From positions 1 through 44,413 of the forward strand of contig JAFQKX010000077.1 in the NCBI GenBank assembly GCA_017414705.1: a stretch of 44,413 nt of DNA. The letters run 5' to 3'. The first letter of the stretch is position 1, and every line of letters starts with the position of its first letter. The notes under the pieces were generated by a model. That model was not told the DNA's origin. It did not search any database and was given only the letters and a program-made list of their open reading frames with translations. The DNA is from Clostridia bacterium (lineage in GTDB: Bacteria; Bacillota; Clostridia; Oscillospirales; Acutalibacteraceae). Of the stretch, positions 42,840 to 44,413 are shown piece after piece. A program made the position numbers and the translations under genes.

Positions 42840-43508
42840 ATGACTTCTCGCGACCGAGAATTGTTGAAAAAGTGTTTTCTGTTTTCCGACGGCGCCCTGC
42901 CACCGGATTTGGCAGTGGAGATTCGGCAATTCAGCACGGGACAGCTCGTTTACGGACCCGAATCGCAGCAGCGTTGTCTGGGCATCCTGTTAGAGGGACG
43001 TGCCATTGCACACAAGGACGAGACCGACGCGGTACTCAATCTCTTTACACCGGGGGACGTTTTCGGGGCGGCGGCGCTGTTTGGCTCGCAGGCGGCATAT
43101 GCCTCACGCATCGTTGCCAAAGGAAAATGCCGCGTGGCGTTTCTGACCGAGGCAGCGGTGACCGAGCTGTTGCAGGCTAACCCAAAAGCGGCGCTGTCGT
43201 ATATTCGATATCTGTCGGACAAGATTCGATTTCTCAACGAAAAAGTATTGATCTTCACCAGCACCCGCTGCGAGAGCCGTCTGGCATCGTATCTGCTCAT
43301 CCGTCAAGAGGGTGGCCGGGTACATCAACAGTTATCAGGCGGAAAGTTGGCTTCCCTGCTGGCGGTATCGCGGGCATCCTTATACCGCGCTGCAGAACAG
43401 TTGGAATCGGCAGGCGCTATTCGGCGCGAGGGTAAGGAATGGATCATCACCGATGGACAAGCACTTCTCCGGTTTCGTGCCGGTGGCGGCGAAACGCCGC
43501 AAGAATAG
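42840..43508 (+). CDS. Crp/Fnr family transcriptional regulator
   Basis: 222 residues: an N-terminal cyclic-nucleotide-binding-type beta-roll (FSTGQLVYGPESQQRCLGILLEGRAIAHK, LFTPGDVFGAAALFGSQAAYASRIVAKGKCRVAFL), a long dimerisation helix (SYIRYLSDKIRFLNEKVLIFTS) and a winged HTH (LASLLAVSRASLYRAAEQLESAGAIRREG). No N-terminal Cys cluster of the FNR iron-sulfur type is seen, so the signal is unknown. The recognition helix has Ala where CRP has its base-reading Glu. The ATG follows GAGGTG. The next gene, 15 bases on, encodes an ABC substrate-binding lipoprotein, so this is probably a local regulator of that transporter. Confidence 0.9.
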   Translation: MTSRDRELLKKCFLFSDGALPPDLAVEIRQFSTGQLVYGPESQQRCLGILLEGRAIAHKDETDAVLNLFTPGDVFGAAALFGSQAAYASRIVAKGKCRVAFLTEAAVTELLQANPKAALSYIRYLSDKIRFLNEKVLIFTSTRCESRLASYLLIRQEGGRVHQQLSGGKLASLLAVSRASLYRAAEQLESAGAIRREGKEWIITDGQALLRFRAGGGETPQE

Positions 43509-43523
43509 AAAGGATCTGATCAA

Positions 43524-44413
43524 ATGAAACGTTTATTCACACTGTTACTGGCTGTTTTACTGATGGGCACTTTGGTTGCCTGCACAAACGATAAACAGAC
43601 GGCATCTGAGTCCTCGGCAGTCTCGCAGACCGCTTCGGAAAGCTATAAGGCGGTTGACCTGACCGTCATGGGACTTAAGGGCCCTACCGGCATGGGGTTG
43701 TCCAAACTGATGGATCATGCTGAAGCCAAAACTGCCGCCAACAATTACACCTTTCAGCTGACCGGTGATCCCACTGAAGTTGCCGCTGCGGTCATTAAGG
43801 GCGAAGTGGATCTTGCTGCCGTCCCCACCAATCTTGCTGCAACGCTGTACAAAAAAACCGCAGGCAAAGTGCAGGTCATTGCGCTCAACACGCTGGGCGT
43901 TCTGTATATGCTGGAGGACGGCAACGCCATCAACTCGGTCGCCGATCTTGCCGGCAAGACGGTATACGCCACCGGCGAGGGCTCCACTCCCGAATATATT
44001 CTCAATTATATTTTGAAGGCAAACGGTCTGGATCCTGAAAAGGATCTGACCATCCAATGGATGGGCGAACACGCTGAACTGGTCAGCGCCATGGCAAGCG
44101 GAAAGACGGTACTCGGTATGCTGCCCGAGCCCAACGTTTCCACCGCCATGAGCAACAACGCCAAGCTGCGCATTGCGCTGAATATGACCGAGGAATGGAA
44201 AAAAGCCACCACGGCAGCAGGCGATCCCACCGTGCTGACGCAGGGTTGTCTGATCGTGCGCAAGGAGGTACTGGACGCAAATCCCGCCGCTATTGAAAAA
44301 TTCCTGGAGGAATACAAGGCAAGCGTGGATTACGTCAACGCCGATCCCGCCGCAGCGTCGCAGATCATCGCAAAGCACGGCATCGTTCCCAAGGCTCCTT
44401 TGGCGCAAAAGGC
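43524..44413 (+). CDS. ABC transporter substrate-binding lipoprotein, NitT/TauT/SsuA-like (C-terminus cut by window edge)
   Basis: 296 codons are present. A lipoprotein signal (LFTLLLAVLLMGTLVAC, C20) and a Ser/Gln/Ala-rich spacer come first, then a periplasmic-binding-protein type II domain: VMGLKGPTGMGLSKLM, EVAAAVIKGEVDLAAVPTNLAATLYKK, INSVADLAGKTVYATGEGSTPEYILNYILKANG and MGEHAELVSAMASGKTVLGMLPEP. This is the pattern of nitrate/taurine/thiamine-precursor-type uptake proteins. The ligand cannot be told. The permease and ATPase are expected past the window end. The ATG at 43524 follows AAAGGA. Confidence 0.9.
   Translation, partial: MKRLFTLLLAVLLMGTLVACTNDKQTASESSAVSQTASESYKAVDLTVMGLKGPTGMGLSKLMDHAEAKTAANNYTFQLTGDPTEVAAAVIKGEVDLAAVPTNLAATLYKKTAGKVQVIALNTLGVLYMLEDGNAINSVADLAGKTVYATGEGSTPEYILNYILKANGLDPEKDLTIQWMGEHAELVSAMASGKTVLGMLPEPNVSTAMSNNAKLRIALNMTEEWKKATTAAGDPTVLTQGCLIVRKEVLDANPAAIEKFLEEYKASVDYVNADPAAASQIIAKHGIVPKAPLAQK

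Overview
The window reads as a chromosome segment of a spore-forming Clostridia-class Firmicute, most likely a gut Oscillospirales/Ruminococcaceae-type organism. This is inferred from the dgt-dnaG-rpoD cluster, AddAB instead of RecBCD, spoIIR, a CIRCE-controlled groESL operon, long-form HPF, the ACT/UPF0210 pair, strong AGGAGG-type ribosome sites and TTGACA/TATAAT-like promoters. No rRNA, tRNA, CRISPR array, IS element or prophage was seen. The first gene (rpoD) and the last (an ABC substrate-binding lipoprotein) are cut by the window edges.

Layout. 1-13344 is housekeeping on the minus strand: rpoD (partial), dnaG, dgt-like HD phosphohydrolase, YigZ/IMPACT protein, rpmE, addA, addB, spoIIR, ispE. 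13503-18646 on plus holds the ACT-domain/UPF0210 pair and a two-gene surface O-acetylation unit (MBOAT plus a DHHW/AlgX-like protein with an inserted Cys-rich segment). 18721-29474 is a hexuronate locus: a divergent AraC regulator, then ten tightly packed genes. 29533-33476 is a second AraC-type regulator facing a glycyl radical enzyme and its activase. 33527-37308 holds an SGNH lipoprotein, a possible gene remnant, GNAT, CDF transporter and NodB-fold deacetylase. 37358-41750 is housekeeping again (rpmB, hpf, THUMP methyltransferase, groES, groEL). 41857-44413 holds an XRE regulator, a small lipoprotein, and a Crp/Fnr regulator followed by an ABC substrate-binding lipoprotein.

How the genes work together. 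UxaC, UxuB (SDR type), UxuA, KdgK and Eda make a complete route from D-glucuronate through fructuronate, mannonate, KDG and KDPG to pyruvate and glyceraldehyde-3-phosphate. Inserted in the same operon are two Gfo/Idh/MocA dehydrogenases, clearly related to each other, and three different xylose-isomerase-like TIM-barrel proteins. The classical pathway needs none of them. They look like an oxidation/epimerisation or keto-sugar-lyase module that converts an unusual uronide or glycoside into a pathway intermediate. No transporter or glycosidase lies in the locus. Downstream, a short (691 residue) glycyl radical enzyme has a Cys-x-Glu active-site motif and an unusual R-L-C-G-W-N radical loop, with a ferredoxin-domain activase. 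It looks like an eliminase/dehydratase of unknown substrate under its own AraC-type regulator. These two neighbouring modules are the best candidates for undescribed biology.

All functional calls rest on motif and family recognition by eye. No database search or structure prediction was run.
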